From: Corinectria fuckeliana
Lineage: Eukaryota > Ascomycota > Sordariomycetes > Hypocreales > Nectriaceae
Length of the DNA: 64,000 bases
Reading direction: 5' to 3'
Assembly (NCBI GenBank): GCA_019137255.1
Contig: WPDH01000260.1
Location: forward strand, 115,725 to 179,724
The notes below the pieces were generated by a model. It was not told the DNA's origin. It searched no databases and worked only from the letters and a program-made list of their open reading frames with translations. A program made the position numbers and the translations under genes. Within the stretch, counting starts at the first letter, position 1. Each line of letters starts with the position of its first letter. Below are positions 11,200 to 21,724 of the stretch, one piece after another.

Positions 11200-11235
<36 letters not shown>

Positions 11236-11584
11236 GCCAAGAATGACGCGCCAGCATGCAACGAGGGAAGTAGTTGTAGGCAATGAAACAGGTAGTAAGG
11301 GTAGGTTTAGAGTAGGAACTGAACTATGAAGAGCAGGAATTGGAGTAGGTCGAGGAACAGGTGTAGCCAGACTGTAGTAGATTGTAGCAAGCATCTGAAG
11401 AAAAAACGACTTACGAGACCGAGACAGGCCGCTTGCGCTTCCCGTTGCGACAGAGAACATCGTCGCCTTGCTCGTCCTCGTCGCTGAGAAAGGTGTTTGC
11501 CTCGTCGCTGTCGAGGTCGGGGCCGGACGGGCGACTCTCTCCCGAAGGAGGAGGGCCCGAAGGCCTGCCGGCCCCGTTGATCAT
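8542..11584 (-). CDS. Zn2Cys6 transcription factor with fungal-specific regulatory domain
   Basis: Three exons on the minus strand, 11415-11584, 10900-10924 and 8542-10830, give 827 residues. A basic segment (NGKRKRPVSVS) precedes the zinc cluster, whose spacing CX2CX6CX6CX2CX6C is perfect once both introns are removed. A basic linker (RERKKPGLRAGYGRELEQ) and a short coiled-coil-like stretch follow, then a fungal-specific transcription factor domain in the middle (for example EEEARRRLFWMIYLLDRYA). The first intron is long (490 bp) and the middle exon only 25 bp. The frame is open upstream to a Met at 11851, so a longer N-terminus is possible. The protein should be nuclear and bind CGG-type sites. 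It is divergently oriented from the L-rhamnonate dehydratase gene, which makes it a candidate rhamnose/pectin regulator (RhaR/PDR-1-like role); this is inferred from position only. Confidence 0.85.
11201..11235. repeat. (GAT)n microsatellite in the first intron of the Zn2Cys6 gene
   Basis: About 11-12 uninterrupted GAT units. The tract falls within the 490-bp intron (10925-11414), so length changes would not alter the protein. Confidence 0.85.
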
Positions 11585-13901
11585 GGCGAGAGAAGGCAAC
11601 GTGCCTTGGGCCTGGGGAAGGGCAGGGACGGGGAGGGGAGGGGGCTGCGCTGCAGACCCTCGCTCCAGCCCGAAATTGTCTGTCTTCTTCTCGGTGAGAT
11701 GAAGCAGCGAGGCAGCGAGACGGACGAGGGCGGCGCGTTGGGGAGAGTGGTGGTGGAAGGCCGAGAGGGAGCGAACGTGAGGGAGTGGCAGATGCGGCGA
11801 CGGCGATGCAGGGACACACGCCAAGGTTGGGACCTCGCTGATCCGGGGCAAAGGGTTGCGGGAGGAGGAAAAAGGAACCCCGAGCCCGAGCTGGGGAAGC
11901 TTGATGAAGGCAGAATACCTTGGGTAGGTAAATCTAGGTAGGATGGGCGGCGGAAGAGAGAGTATACGATGATCCTACTAGTACTAGCGAACCTTGAGGT
12001 ACGGCCGTGGGAAGTACCTACTGTCGCCTGACTTGATTCAGCCTGTTTTCAGAGTCCCTTTGCTACTACAAGTCACCGTCTTCTTTCCTTTCCCCTTCTT
12101 TTTTTCTCTCTCTCTGAGCTGAGGTTCAACCTTGCCCGTGCCATGCCCGTGCCATGCCATGCCAGGCCATGCCATCCATGTCCTCCCCCAGTCCCACTCT
12201 CCGGTACCTCGGACAGACGGGCCACCAGAGACGACACGCCATTGGCTGGATTCGCACGTTTGGAGCTGGGGTTCGGCCAAGGTGGGCGGAAGGGTTGGGT
12301 GGGTTCGAGGCCGGACCAAGGGCACAGCAGGGCAGCAGGAAGAAGTTGGCGCTAGAGTCATCCTACGGAAGTTCGCCGGAGGGCATCTGGCGGAGTATCT
12401 CGCAGAGCCGCCTCGCAGGGCGCGGGGCGTAGAATAGAGACCGAGGTGGAATGTGAATCTCTTCCAGGTGACAATGCGAAAATGCAGTGTGGTCACGCAC
12501 GCAGCCATCAAACCCTGGACACGACATGGATGGGATGGGATTACCGATGGACTCGGGGGTCGGGGTACCTAACCTTTTCGTCTCCCGGGAGCGCTCTTTG
12601 GGAAGCGGAGAGCGGGGAAGGCTGCGGGCGGTGCGATTGGCTGGGTGCTGAGTGAAGCTTGGCTGGGCGGTGGGCTCATACTCAATGCCCCTGGGCTTCA
12701 GTGGTCTCAGCGGCCTCAGCGGTCTCAGCGGCCTCAGCGGTGTCAGTGACAATTGCTTCACGCCAGGCTCCCATCACGTTCGGTATAATAAGCATGTGCG
12801 CGCCACTCAACACGCTCTGTGCACGAAGCAGTCCAAGGGACTCGGTAGCAAGGTGCCGCTTGGGCGGCCCTGTAGCAATATCCACCGCCTTTCGCCTGCG
12901 CGGCGGGTAATACCTAACTCAACCGCGCTGAGAAGCCGTCGCGGGAGGTGGAGGACGGATGAGTTGGGCGAGCATGAGGTTGGACCGTACTGTCATTGCT
13001 GCTGGCCATCACGGCTCAACTTGCGGAAACAAGTAACAGGGCTCGCTTCCCTTCTTATACCAGCAATTGAGCAGAATTTCCAAGCTTCAAACCCCCAGTC
13101 TCTCCCCCATCGTCTCCCCCAATCCTTTCACCCCGCAGTCTCGGACTCCCGCCATCAATCTCCCACCAAAGATGCTCGTCGACGTCGACTCGTTTACTCG
13201 CCCCGTCCACCCGTCCACCCGCTACCCTTGTTTACAGCTGCCTCGTTTGTTCGTAGATTAAGCAGATCGCTTGAATATTGCACCCTACTCGGCTGACAAC
13301 CGCCGAAACTGCCCCCACAGCCCACGGCCCACGGCCTACGTAACCTGTCCCATCATGAGGACGGACGGCGGTCCAACCAACTCGCCTCGGTTGCCCGGTC
13401 CTTTCCACCAACACAACAAAGCAACAACAACAATAACACAAACATCGCTCCAGGATTCCTCCTTCATCCTCACTAATTGAAACACAAACACAAACACGGA
13501 CAACGACAATGACCCCGCCGCTATGACCCCAGATTGTCTAAACCGGGACGCTTTCGCCCTCGCCGATCCAGGTGGAGACCGGTCCGGTGCAACATGTCCC
13601 ATCCATATATTGGTAGCTTCGGGGTATCTGCCCCCGACTTTGTTCTAGACGGCAATGCCGGGCCAGGACTACCCCCACAGTCGGCCATTGGGACACCTCT
13701 CATAGGCACTTGGCCATGAGTCGCATCCGATCACGAGCAGATTAATACCTGCCTGCGTGGTCGTCGTGGGTTCCTTCGTCTTGTCCTTCATTCTACGATC
13801 CTGGCTCCTCTTGTAAACCCAGCTAGTCCCTCCTACTACCTTCTCACCGTCACTCGAGTCTGCCTCCCCCACAAACAACAGGATACATCTTCATCTTCAC
13901 C
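11585..13901. other. Divergent intergenic region between regulator and rhamnonate dehydratase genes
   Basis: About 2.3 kb serving as upstream region for both divergent genes. It contains CCATG-rich direct repeats (about 12134-12180), six 9-bp tandem units (12694-12747) and pyrimidine-rich tracts near the dehydratase start. Open frames in 12363-13296 are low complexity and I do not accept them as genes. Confidence 0.6.
12694..12747. repeat. Six tandem 9-bp units (GGYCTCAGC)
   Basis: Units at 12694, 12703, 12712, 12721, 12730 and 12739; the central four are GGTCTCAGC or GGCCTCAGC in alternation and the outer two are diverged. The alternation suggests duplication of an 18-bp unit. Confidence 0.8.
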
Positions 13902-15435
13902 ATGACTTCAGTCAAAGACTTCCCGAAGATCAAGGCTGTGAGGTCCTTCGTCATCGGTGGTGTTGGATCAGGTACGACCACCCGCCCTCCCTCCGAGTTT
14001 CCGATTACCGGCCGGGGAATCTGTGCACCAACAATGAGAATGCGCCCGCTAACAATAGTCAAGGTGGTGACTATCACAACGTCAAGGGTGGCCACTGGTA
14101 CGTCCCCAGGCGACAATGGGAATCTCATTGGCACGTTCTGTCATGGCTCAAGACTGACCCCGATCCCGCAGGCTCATCGACAGCGACATCTCGACGCCCT
14201 GCTCAAGATGGGACCAATACAAAAAGTCCCGAACCAGCTGGGGCATCAACGTTCTCGGATCCTTCCTGGTAGAGATTGAGGCCACCGACGGCACTGTTGG
14301 CTTTGCCACGGGTTTCGGAGGTCCTCCCGCCTGCTGGCTCGTCCACCAGCACTTCGAGCGATTCCTGCTGGGAGCCGACCCCCGCAACACCAACCTGCTC
14401 TTTGAGCAGATGTACCGTGCCTCCATGTTCTACGGCCGCAAGGGCCTGGCCACGGCCGTCATCTCCGTCATCGACCTGGCGCTCTGGGACCTCCTGGGCA
14501 AGGTCCGCAACGAGCCCGTCTACCGCCTCATCGGCGGCGCCACCAAGGAGCGCCTCGACTTCTACTGCACCGGCCCGGAGCCCACGGCGGCCAAGGAGAT
14601 GGGCTTCTGGGGCGGCAAGGTGCCGCTGCCCTTCTGCCCGGACGACGGCCAGGAGGGTCTCCGCAAGAACGTTGAGTTCCTGCGCAAGCACCGTGAGGCC
14701 GTTGGCCCCGACTTCCCCCTGATGGTCGACTGCTACATGAGCCTAAACGTGCCCTACACCATCGAGATCGTCAAGGCCACCCTCGACCTCAACATCAACT
14801 GGTGGGAGGAGTGCCTGTCCCCCGATGACACGGACGGCTTCGAGCAGATCAAGCGTGCCCACCCGACGGTCAAGTTCACCACGGGCGAGCACGAGTACTC
14901 GCGCTACGGCTTCCGCAAGCTCATCGAGGGACGCAACCTCGACATCATCCAGCCCGACGTCATGTGGCTCGGCGGCCTGACGGAGCTGCTGAGGGTGTCG
15001 GCCATGGCCGCCGCCTACGACATCCCCGTCGTGCCCCACGCCAGCGGTCCTTACAGCTACCACTTTGTCATCTCCCAACCGAATACGCCCTTCCAAGAGT
15101 ACCTGGCCAACTCGCCCGACGGCAAGAGCGTGCTGCCCGTCTTCGGCGACCTGTTCATTGACGAGCCCATCCCCACCAAGGGCTACCTGACGACGGCCGA
15201 CCTGGACAAGCCCGGCTTTGGTCTGACCATCAACCCGGCTGCCCGTTCTAAGCTGATTTCCAGCGATTATCTGTTCAAGATTCCCGCGGTGCCAACGCTG
15301 GCGCCCCCGAGCCCTCCCAATGAGAGCGAGGAGACTCCCAAGGAGACGGCTGAGGAGTCTGCCAAGCCCAATGGAGTGGTTGAGCAGCTGGCGGCCAAGG
15401 TCGAAAGCCTCACCACCTCAGAAACTACTGCCTAA
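13902..15435 (+). CDS. lraC: L-rhamnonate dehydratase (enolase superfamily)
   Basis: Three exons, 13902-13971, 14064-14097 and 14172-15435, give 455 residues. The enzyme dehydrates L-rhamnonate to 2-keto-3-deoxy-L-rhamnonate in the non-phosphorylated rhamnose pathway (LRA3/lraC/RhmD). The metal ligands and catalytic residues expected for this branch of the mandelate-racemase subgroup are present: Asp221 (MVDCYMSL), Glu247 (WWEECLSP), Glu274 (TTGEHEYSRYG), Asp297 (IIQPDVMWLGG) and His324 (VPHASGPYS). The tail DKPGFGLTIN also matches RhmD-type enzymes. The first intron is 92 bp; its acceptor at 14063 rather than the AG at 14058 restores the conserved GSGGDYHNVKGGHW. The last 50 or so residues are a Pro/Glu/Ser-rich extension not needed for the fold. 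The rhamnose dehydrogenase-like gene follows on the same strand. Confidence 0.88.
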
Positions 15436-17051
15436 GATGCTCGCTACGGGTTAGGGGAGGAAAGAAAGACAAATCATGATTTTTTAGGACTGCATTATAA
15501 AGGCATGAACAGGTGGTTTGGACGTTAGGTCATTGATAAGAGACCACAAGGTCTTTCTACGGATATATGGACAATGCGATTCATTCCCTTGATCGGATCT
15601 CGTTGCACCTGTTGGTATGGATATGTTTTGGATGTATCCCTTGTGGGTTGTTTTTACCATTCACGTTATGTGTATGGGCTCACGTAGACGAACCGCAACA
15701 AGGACACAAGTATAAATGATTTATTTGAGGCTCCCATAAACGCGAGAAGAGCTGGAGGGACGAGCTCGACTGGCGATGTTGCTGTTGTGAAGAAAGATGA
15801 AAGAGCCAGATGAACCACGCTCCCATAATTTTCCTGCGAATGTGTACGTGCGAGCATTTATGAACTCAGCAGCCACTGAGACCCACGATCGTGGGTGGCC
15901 CACGCTGGCAGTTTTCGTGCGTGCACACCCCCTTGGGCACCCTTGTTCCAATTGCCCGCCGCCATGGACTGTGGGGATAGACGCGACGGTCGGAACATCG
16001 TGAAGTTTTTTTCCTCTTCTTGCGATTTAGTGGCCCTGCAAAACGGTGACCGTCCCGCCACTCCAGCGTTTTTACCCCCCCCCCCTCGACCCAAACTTCA
16101 CGATACCTTAATTACCTACGGTACCGCAGCCGACAGGGAAGTATCCGTCCCCCCCCCCCCCCCCCCCCCGTNNGAGTATCCGTCCCCCCCCCCCCCCCTC
16201 CCGCGCTGGTCCGAGCAACGATGGTTCGCATTGTATTTGTGGTAACAGGAAGTTGTCACGATCTGAATCCGGGGAAAGATACCATCCTGGGTGATTTTCT
16301 GATATCTGCTTCGTACTACTACTATAGTGCTACGTAACTTAACAGTACTTTGGATTTTAGCCGGCAACCGAGATTTACCAAGCACGTACGTTCCCCCAAC
16401 TCAGATCTAAATCGACTAGCATGGTCGGAACGAATTTCGCTATTTCGCCATTTTCCCCCGCGCCGGCACTTCGCGACAAAGCACCCCGAGGTGCGCGCGA
16501 CCGACCCCGCGAAGGCTTCGAGGCGCGGGGCTGGGTAGCTCACATGGCAACTCTCGTCGGTGAGTGTGTACTACTGTTCCGTTGTTGAGAGAGTTCCCCC
16601 AAGTGGCCTGAGACTTGTGTTGCATATCTATATTATTGGACTTGGGATACTTGACTAAATATTCACCTTGGTCAGTAGGCGTATTATACCTACCTACTTA
16701 ACTACTTGGTAGTCTTGTGCGTCAGTGTTACAACTTCAGCCTCAGCGTCAACTCTAGATTCCCCTCCATCGTGAACCATCCCTCCCTCGTCCTCTTACCT
16801 CTTCCTTCTCTCCACTCCCTCCAACCCACATATCTTGGTCTATGGCATTGAGTCGCCTTCGGAATTCAATCCACCGACATACCCGTTCGCTGCATCTCTC
16901 TCGACCACGACCGACATCTCCCCCACTCACCGTCGAACCCCTCTCCGTGACTCGGCCGCTCTAGATTAAAAGCTTGACGCAGTAGAGAACAGCAAACATC
17001 CACACATTCACACGGTAGCTCACCTCAAGCCGTCACAGCTCTCTCCTCACC
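15436..17051. other. Intergenic region with poly-C tracts and an unresolved gap
   Basis: Between the two rhamnose genes. It contains C homopolymer tracts around 16074-16200 and two undetermined bases, and CT-rich promoter-like sequence from 16740 up to the SDR start. No gene is supported. Confidence 0.6.
16147..16199. repeat. Poly-C tracts with two undetermined bases (16172-16173)
   Basis: The phrase GTATCCGT followed by a long C run occurs twice, once before and once just after the two N positions. This looks like a homopolymer where reads could not be joined, so the apparent duplication may be an assembly artefact. Confidence 0.8.
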
Positions 17052-17870
17052 ATGGCTCGATTGACAGGTCTCCTCGCCAACAAGAGCGCCATCATCACCG
17101 GCGGCACCACTGGCATCGGCCGCGCCATCTGCCTCGAGTTCCTGCGGCAGGGCGCCGACGTCGTCGTCAACCACTTGGGCCTCGAGCGCGACCGGAAGCA
17201 CATGGACTCGCTCTTTACCGAGGCTGCGGCCCTGCGCAAGGAGACCCCGACGGCCGGCCGCCTGGAGCACCAGGAAGGCGACGTGCGCGAACCGGAGACG
17301 GCGGCCAAGCTGGTGGCCCACGCCGTCGAGCACTCGGCGGCCAAGCGTCTGGACGTGTGCGTGTCCAACGCCGGCGTGTGCACCTTTGCCGACTTCCTGA
17401 CGCTGTCGCCGGACCTGCTGCAAACCACGGTGCGCACCAACCTCGACGGGGCCTTCTACGTGGTGCAGGCGGCGGCGCGGCAGATGGCGCTGCACCAAAC
17501 GCCCAAGGGCGGCAGCATCATCGGGCTGTCGTCCATCTCGGCGCTGGTGGGCGGCGCGCAGCAGACGCACTACACGCCGACCAAGGCGGGCGTGCTGAGC
17601 CTGATGCAGAGCACGGCGGTGGCGCTGGGCGAGCACGGGATCCGGTGCAACGCGCTGCTGCCGGGCACGATCCGCACGCAGCTCAACGACGCCGACCTGG
17701 CCGACGATGCGAAGCGCAAGTACATGGAGGGCCGCATCCCGCTGGGACGGACGGGCGAGCCGGCCGACATGGCGGGGCCGGCCGTGTTTCTGGCCTGCGA
17801 GGAGCTGAGCGGATACGTGACGGGCGCGCAGCTGCTGGTGGACGGCGGTTTGTTTGTCAATCTTCAGTGA
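17052..17870 (+). CDS. lraA: Short-chain dehydrogenase, probable L-rhamnose 1-dehydrogenase
   Basis: Single exon, 272 residues, a usual length for classical SDR enzymes. The Rossmann cofactor motif TGGTTGIG (residues 16-23), the NAG motif (SNAGVC), catalytic Ser161, Tyr174 and Lys178 (HYTPTKAG) and the C-terminal TGAQLLVDGG are all present. The substrate is inferred: this SDR branch includes fungal L-rhamnose 1-dehydrogenase (LRA1/lraA), which oxidises L-rhamnose to its lactone, and the gene lies directly downstream of the L-rhamnonate dehydratase gene on the same strand. The start is preceded by an A/C-rich leader. Lactonase (lraB) and aldolase (lraD) genes are not in the window. Coding G+C is high compared with its flanks. 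Confidence 0.82.
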   Translation: MARLTGLLANKSAIITGGTTGIGRAICLEFLRQGADVVVNHLGLERDRKHMDSLFTEAAALRKETPTAGRLEHQEGDVREPETAAKLVAHAVEHSAAKRLDVCVSNAGVCTFADFLTLSPDLLQTTVRTNLDGAFYVVQAAARQMALHQTPKGGSIIGLSSISALVGGAQQTHYTPTKAGVLSLMQSTAVALGEHGIRCNALLPGTIRTQLNDADLADDAKRKYMEGRIPLGRTGEPADMAGPAVFLACEELSGYVTGAQLLVDGGLFVNLQ

Positions 17871-20800
17871 GAGCTGAGGTGACGGACGGACGGACGGGGG
17901 ATCATGGGGACGAGGACGGGATGGATAGGCGAGGGAGGGGTTGTGAGGGGAGAGAAGAGGGGTCTCGAAGAGGGGCCTCGAATGGATGCATCGAGGTGCA
18001 TCGAAGCAGGGAGACAGATGCATCGAGGAATGGATGAATCATAAGCAACCTGAAGACACACAAGCAGGGTTGGGCTTGACCGCCTATGTATGAGCTGCGC
18101 TTCTATTGCTAACACGGAACCACGGAACCACGGAACCACTGAATCTAGAGACAGGTTTCGGGGCATTTGTCTCTTGGCCATATGAAAGGCCATGTGAAAG
18201 ACGATCCATCGCCTCCCTGAATCTGATGGAGGGCGCGTCTTCAACATGCTTGGATGGCGAGATGTGATGTGAGCATCGGGCGAAGGCTAGGCCGGCTCAG
18301 AACCGCACACTTGCCGCGATTGCCAGGGCAAAACAGCGATCATCTCTCCTCCATCATGCCGTCAATGTATTTTCCCGTTAATCTTTCTGGTCTGATTCGG
18401 GGCCTCGTTGGAGGGGTGGGCGGGAGGAGGAGGCAAGTACCCTACCCCTTCCTCACGCTTCCGAGGTACTTGCTTAGCGAGTGTGAGTGGACTTGGGCGA
18501 GGTCTAGTACAAGCTCTGTTTGATGTTCAGAGGAGACAAGGATGGAAGAAAGGAGCTGGGATGACGACGACGGCGAAGTGCCCATATTCACTCAGGGAGC
18601 TAGCTACCTATTAACTAGCTACGTAGGTAGTCGATTTGTCAAATGCAGAACTCAACTACTAAATTAAGGGTCGGCGTGGTCTAGAATCAAGCATCCATCT
18701 TCAACATCCGCCTGAAGCGCGCTGAGAGCCCGTGCAAAATAACTTGAAGTCTCCGGACCCCTGGGTTGAACGGTCTAGACTGCGTGAACTGGGCTGTGCT
18801 GTACATAGACTAAAGGGTAACGGCATAGCGTCGCGCGGCACTGCAACCCGCAGCCGCACCGTATTGATACAGATTTAATGCCGCCTCCCTCTTTGACAAG
18901 AACTTCTTCGGACTAGCGACAGGGATGTTTCCGGCCTTTACAGTTTCATTACAGTACACACAAGCCTACTGGGGACGGAACCAATGGATGAGACGAGTCA
19001 TTGCGTCTCCGTGAGTACATAAGTGGCTGCGGGCAGAGACCGAGCGGTACCTTCACGTCAGGGTAAGGTACAGTACATACCTTAGAGGAGGCAAGGTACA
19101 TTACCTAGGTACGTAGGTGGGCACATACATACTCGACACTGAGATAGTCGGAGAGACCTGTTCAAAGAGGGCGGAGCTAGGCTGATTTTGCGGGATGGAG
19201 CTGAGATAGGAGACCGCTGATGGACAACAGAACTGCCTGTTTGCCTCCCGTTCTCTCTCCCTGCCTTGCGGCATTAGAAGTAGCTTCCCGCTGCGCATGG
19301 GAGATGCGCCGTCGAACCCCTTACTTATCTATCAGGCACCAAACAGATTCATCTCGGAATCTTTTGCCAACGTCATAACTCCCGCTTTGACAGGCACGCC
19401 AGAAGTCAGATGGATGATTACACTTCTCGCGTTAGAATGGCCTAGTGTGCCCCCCGTCCCCCACCCCACCTAGAACGGTACCTGGCCTTTCTTAGCCACC
19501 GTCGGGTACTTTGCGCAGACTACATACCGTCAGCAGCTGCCTGAACTGAATCCCACACAATCATTCACTCTCGCCGATAGCGCCAGCAGCACCGCCGCGG
19601 CCCCCGAGAATCGCCGTGGGGTGGGGCCGGTCGGCGCGGCTGATAGGTGTAGGGCTTTCGGACCGGGCGGGCGGGGCGCCTGACGTCAGTGTGCATCGTC
19701 CTCCGCCTTGTCTGGCCCTTGTTCTCTGACGCTTGGGTTTCTCAGTGTTGCGTTGCTCGGTTTCTGCGGGCCTTTTGTGCATTCGTGCAGATGAGACGGC
19801 GGCAGAGAGAGGGAGTGTGTGTGAGAGAGAGAGATGGAGACACGACAGCGCTTCCCTTGTCCCGCGGTGCGTGCTGGTTGGGAGCGCGGAAGCTTGGCCC
19901 CGTTTCCCAAGTGTCCACCGTCTCCAGACCGACTGGGCCGTCACCGTATCTCGTTGGAGTCTTCTGCTTGTTGTTGGTTGCACGGTGTGGTGGGGAACAT
20001 CCATGTTTCCCCCCTCCCGCTCCTGCTCCCTACCGTCTGTACGATCCTTGAACGGTGCGTCGGTGTTTGCTTTGGCTTGGTTTGTGCCCCTCACGGCCAC
20101 CGTCCCTTGGTCCCTCCCTGCTTGAGGTACCCTGCTGGCGTAGCCCTTGTACATTGTAAGCCCTTCAGGGCGTCGAGACGGGCGATGCTGGCCCAGATCG
20201 ACGCCGTGATTGGCCTCGAACCCACGCGCTGAGCCTCAGGGTCCACATCCGCTATGCAGCACATGGCGACAAGCCCCTGCGGACAGACATGGTGCTGCGT
20301 GGTAATTACGACGCAGGGCGTAGCTGTGCTGTGCTGCTGAACTGCTACAACCACAGGCCAAGCTGCCCGCGCTGGATATGGGGTTTGGAATCTCCTGGCT
20401 GGGGAGCGGAACCGCCCGTCGCCACGATCGATTGCAAAAGACAACGGCAATCGAACTGGTGCCCCCGGACTGCGATGACATCCTCCGGGGTTCCTCCATC
20501 TTTCGTGTCCGCGCTGACTGGACCAGCGGCGGTTCCTTGCTGGGGTCGCTTTGCCGTTCGCTCGCGGGCCCCAGGGGAGGTGATGTGTGTTTGTACGCGG
20601 TACCCACTTGGCACCGGGCATTGTCCGTCAGTTACAAAAGAACATGGCGGCCATCTTCGGACATGGATGGATCCCGTCACTATCGACGTCACAGAGGTAC
20701 ATATGTTGGACCAGGGGCGGGCTTGAAGTACATGCATCGTAGTGACTACATGCTGTAGGTATTACGGAGCAAGGTAGGTTTCCGGGCATGGATGATGATG

Positions 20801-21724
20801 GTGCGGCGGCGGCGTCTGTCGAAATAATTGGCCGCCCGTGCCGCCCGTGTTCGACGGAGGTCTACCGCCCGCTGCAGTATCGGGTACCACGTAGTAGCCA
20901 GGATTAGTATGAGCCTACTGACAGGTGGCAGGTACCGAGTACCCGATATGGCCACGGGGCGAGGTACCTGTCGCCGGTCCGTAGAAAAACCAGAAACCAC
21001 TTCCTTCGTCATCCCTATCAACAACCGCCATCCAACGACCGCTCACTAACTTATCCATCCATCCCTTATTAGCTTACCTCATATCCAAGTACCTCGCCCA
21101 GCTCAAACGCATCACAACCCACACGAGAGGGAGAAACCCGCAAATCTGCTGTGGAACCCCGGTGGATAAGGGGAGGAGAAAACTCGCCCTCGCCACGGCT
21201 GCCAGGCCCCGACTCGGATTGGAGGCCCGCTTTCTCGATGGTCGGGCATCCGTATGTATTCCCCAAGCATGTCATTGTGGATTGCGACAAGAGATGGCCG
21301 AGAGTAGGTACATACGGTATAGATGGACATGACGGCGTAGACGGCCACAATAACCCACAATTTCAATCCTCATCGGTTTCTGGGGCCTGCGCTGCTCCGC
21401 TTCCCTTGTGTTTGACGTAGGTTGTACAGTACATGCACCCTCAGGAGTCGGAGCAGTAGACTGTCGAGAGACGCCCAAATCTATAAAGGCCCAGATATCT
21501 CCCACCGTTCTTGACGGTAGTATCTTCACTCACACATCAACCCATCTAGTCATCCATCCATACACCCATCCACCTATCTGTCTATTCTGTACTACAAGCT
21601 CTTGATCAAAAGACACCACATCATCTTCTTCTGACCAACACTCGTGTGCCATTACTGAGCGCGCGCCTGGAGCCGGACTCCTCATCTATTCATCATCCCA
21701 ATATCACAACCAAACCCATCCAAC
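17871..21724. other. 3.9 kb intergenic region, no supported gene
   Basis: Includes short repeats after the SDR gene (ACGGACGG and GGAACCACGG units) and TACCTA-type motifs near 18600-18630 and 19080-19120. Open frames of 100-200 codons at 19561-20760 are found on both strands at once, lack domains and have biased composition, so I do not call them. A weak tRNA-like sequence lies at 20202-20268. Confidence 0.55.

Noticed and set aside
12652..13296. 214-codon frame upstream of the rhamnonate dehydratase gene
   Set aside because: Starts in the 9-bp tandem repeat and continues as low-complexity Arg/Pro/Ser sequence; more likely promoter DNA.
14052..14064. Alternative acceptor at 14058 for the first intron of the rhamnonate dehydratase gene
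   Set aside because: It puts the downstream exon in a frame that loses the conserved DYHNVKGGHW; the acceptor at 14063 restores it.
17025..18023. 332-codon frame antisense to the SDR gene
   Set aside because: Shadow of the high-G+C SDR exon; Arg/His-rich composition with no fold.
19561..20760. Open frames of 120-197 codons on both strands
   Set aside because: Overlapping frames on opposite strands, Arg/Pro/Ser-biased translations, no domain, no splice support.
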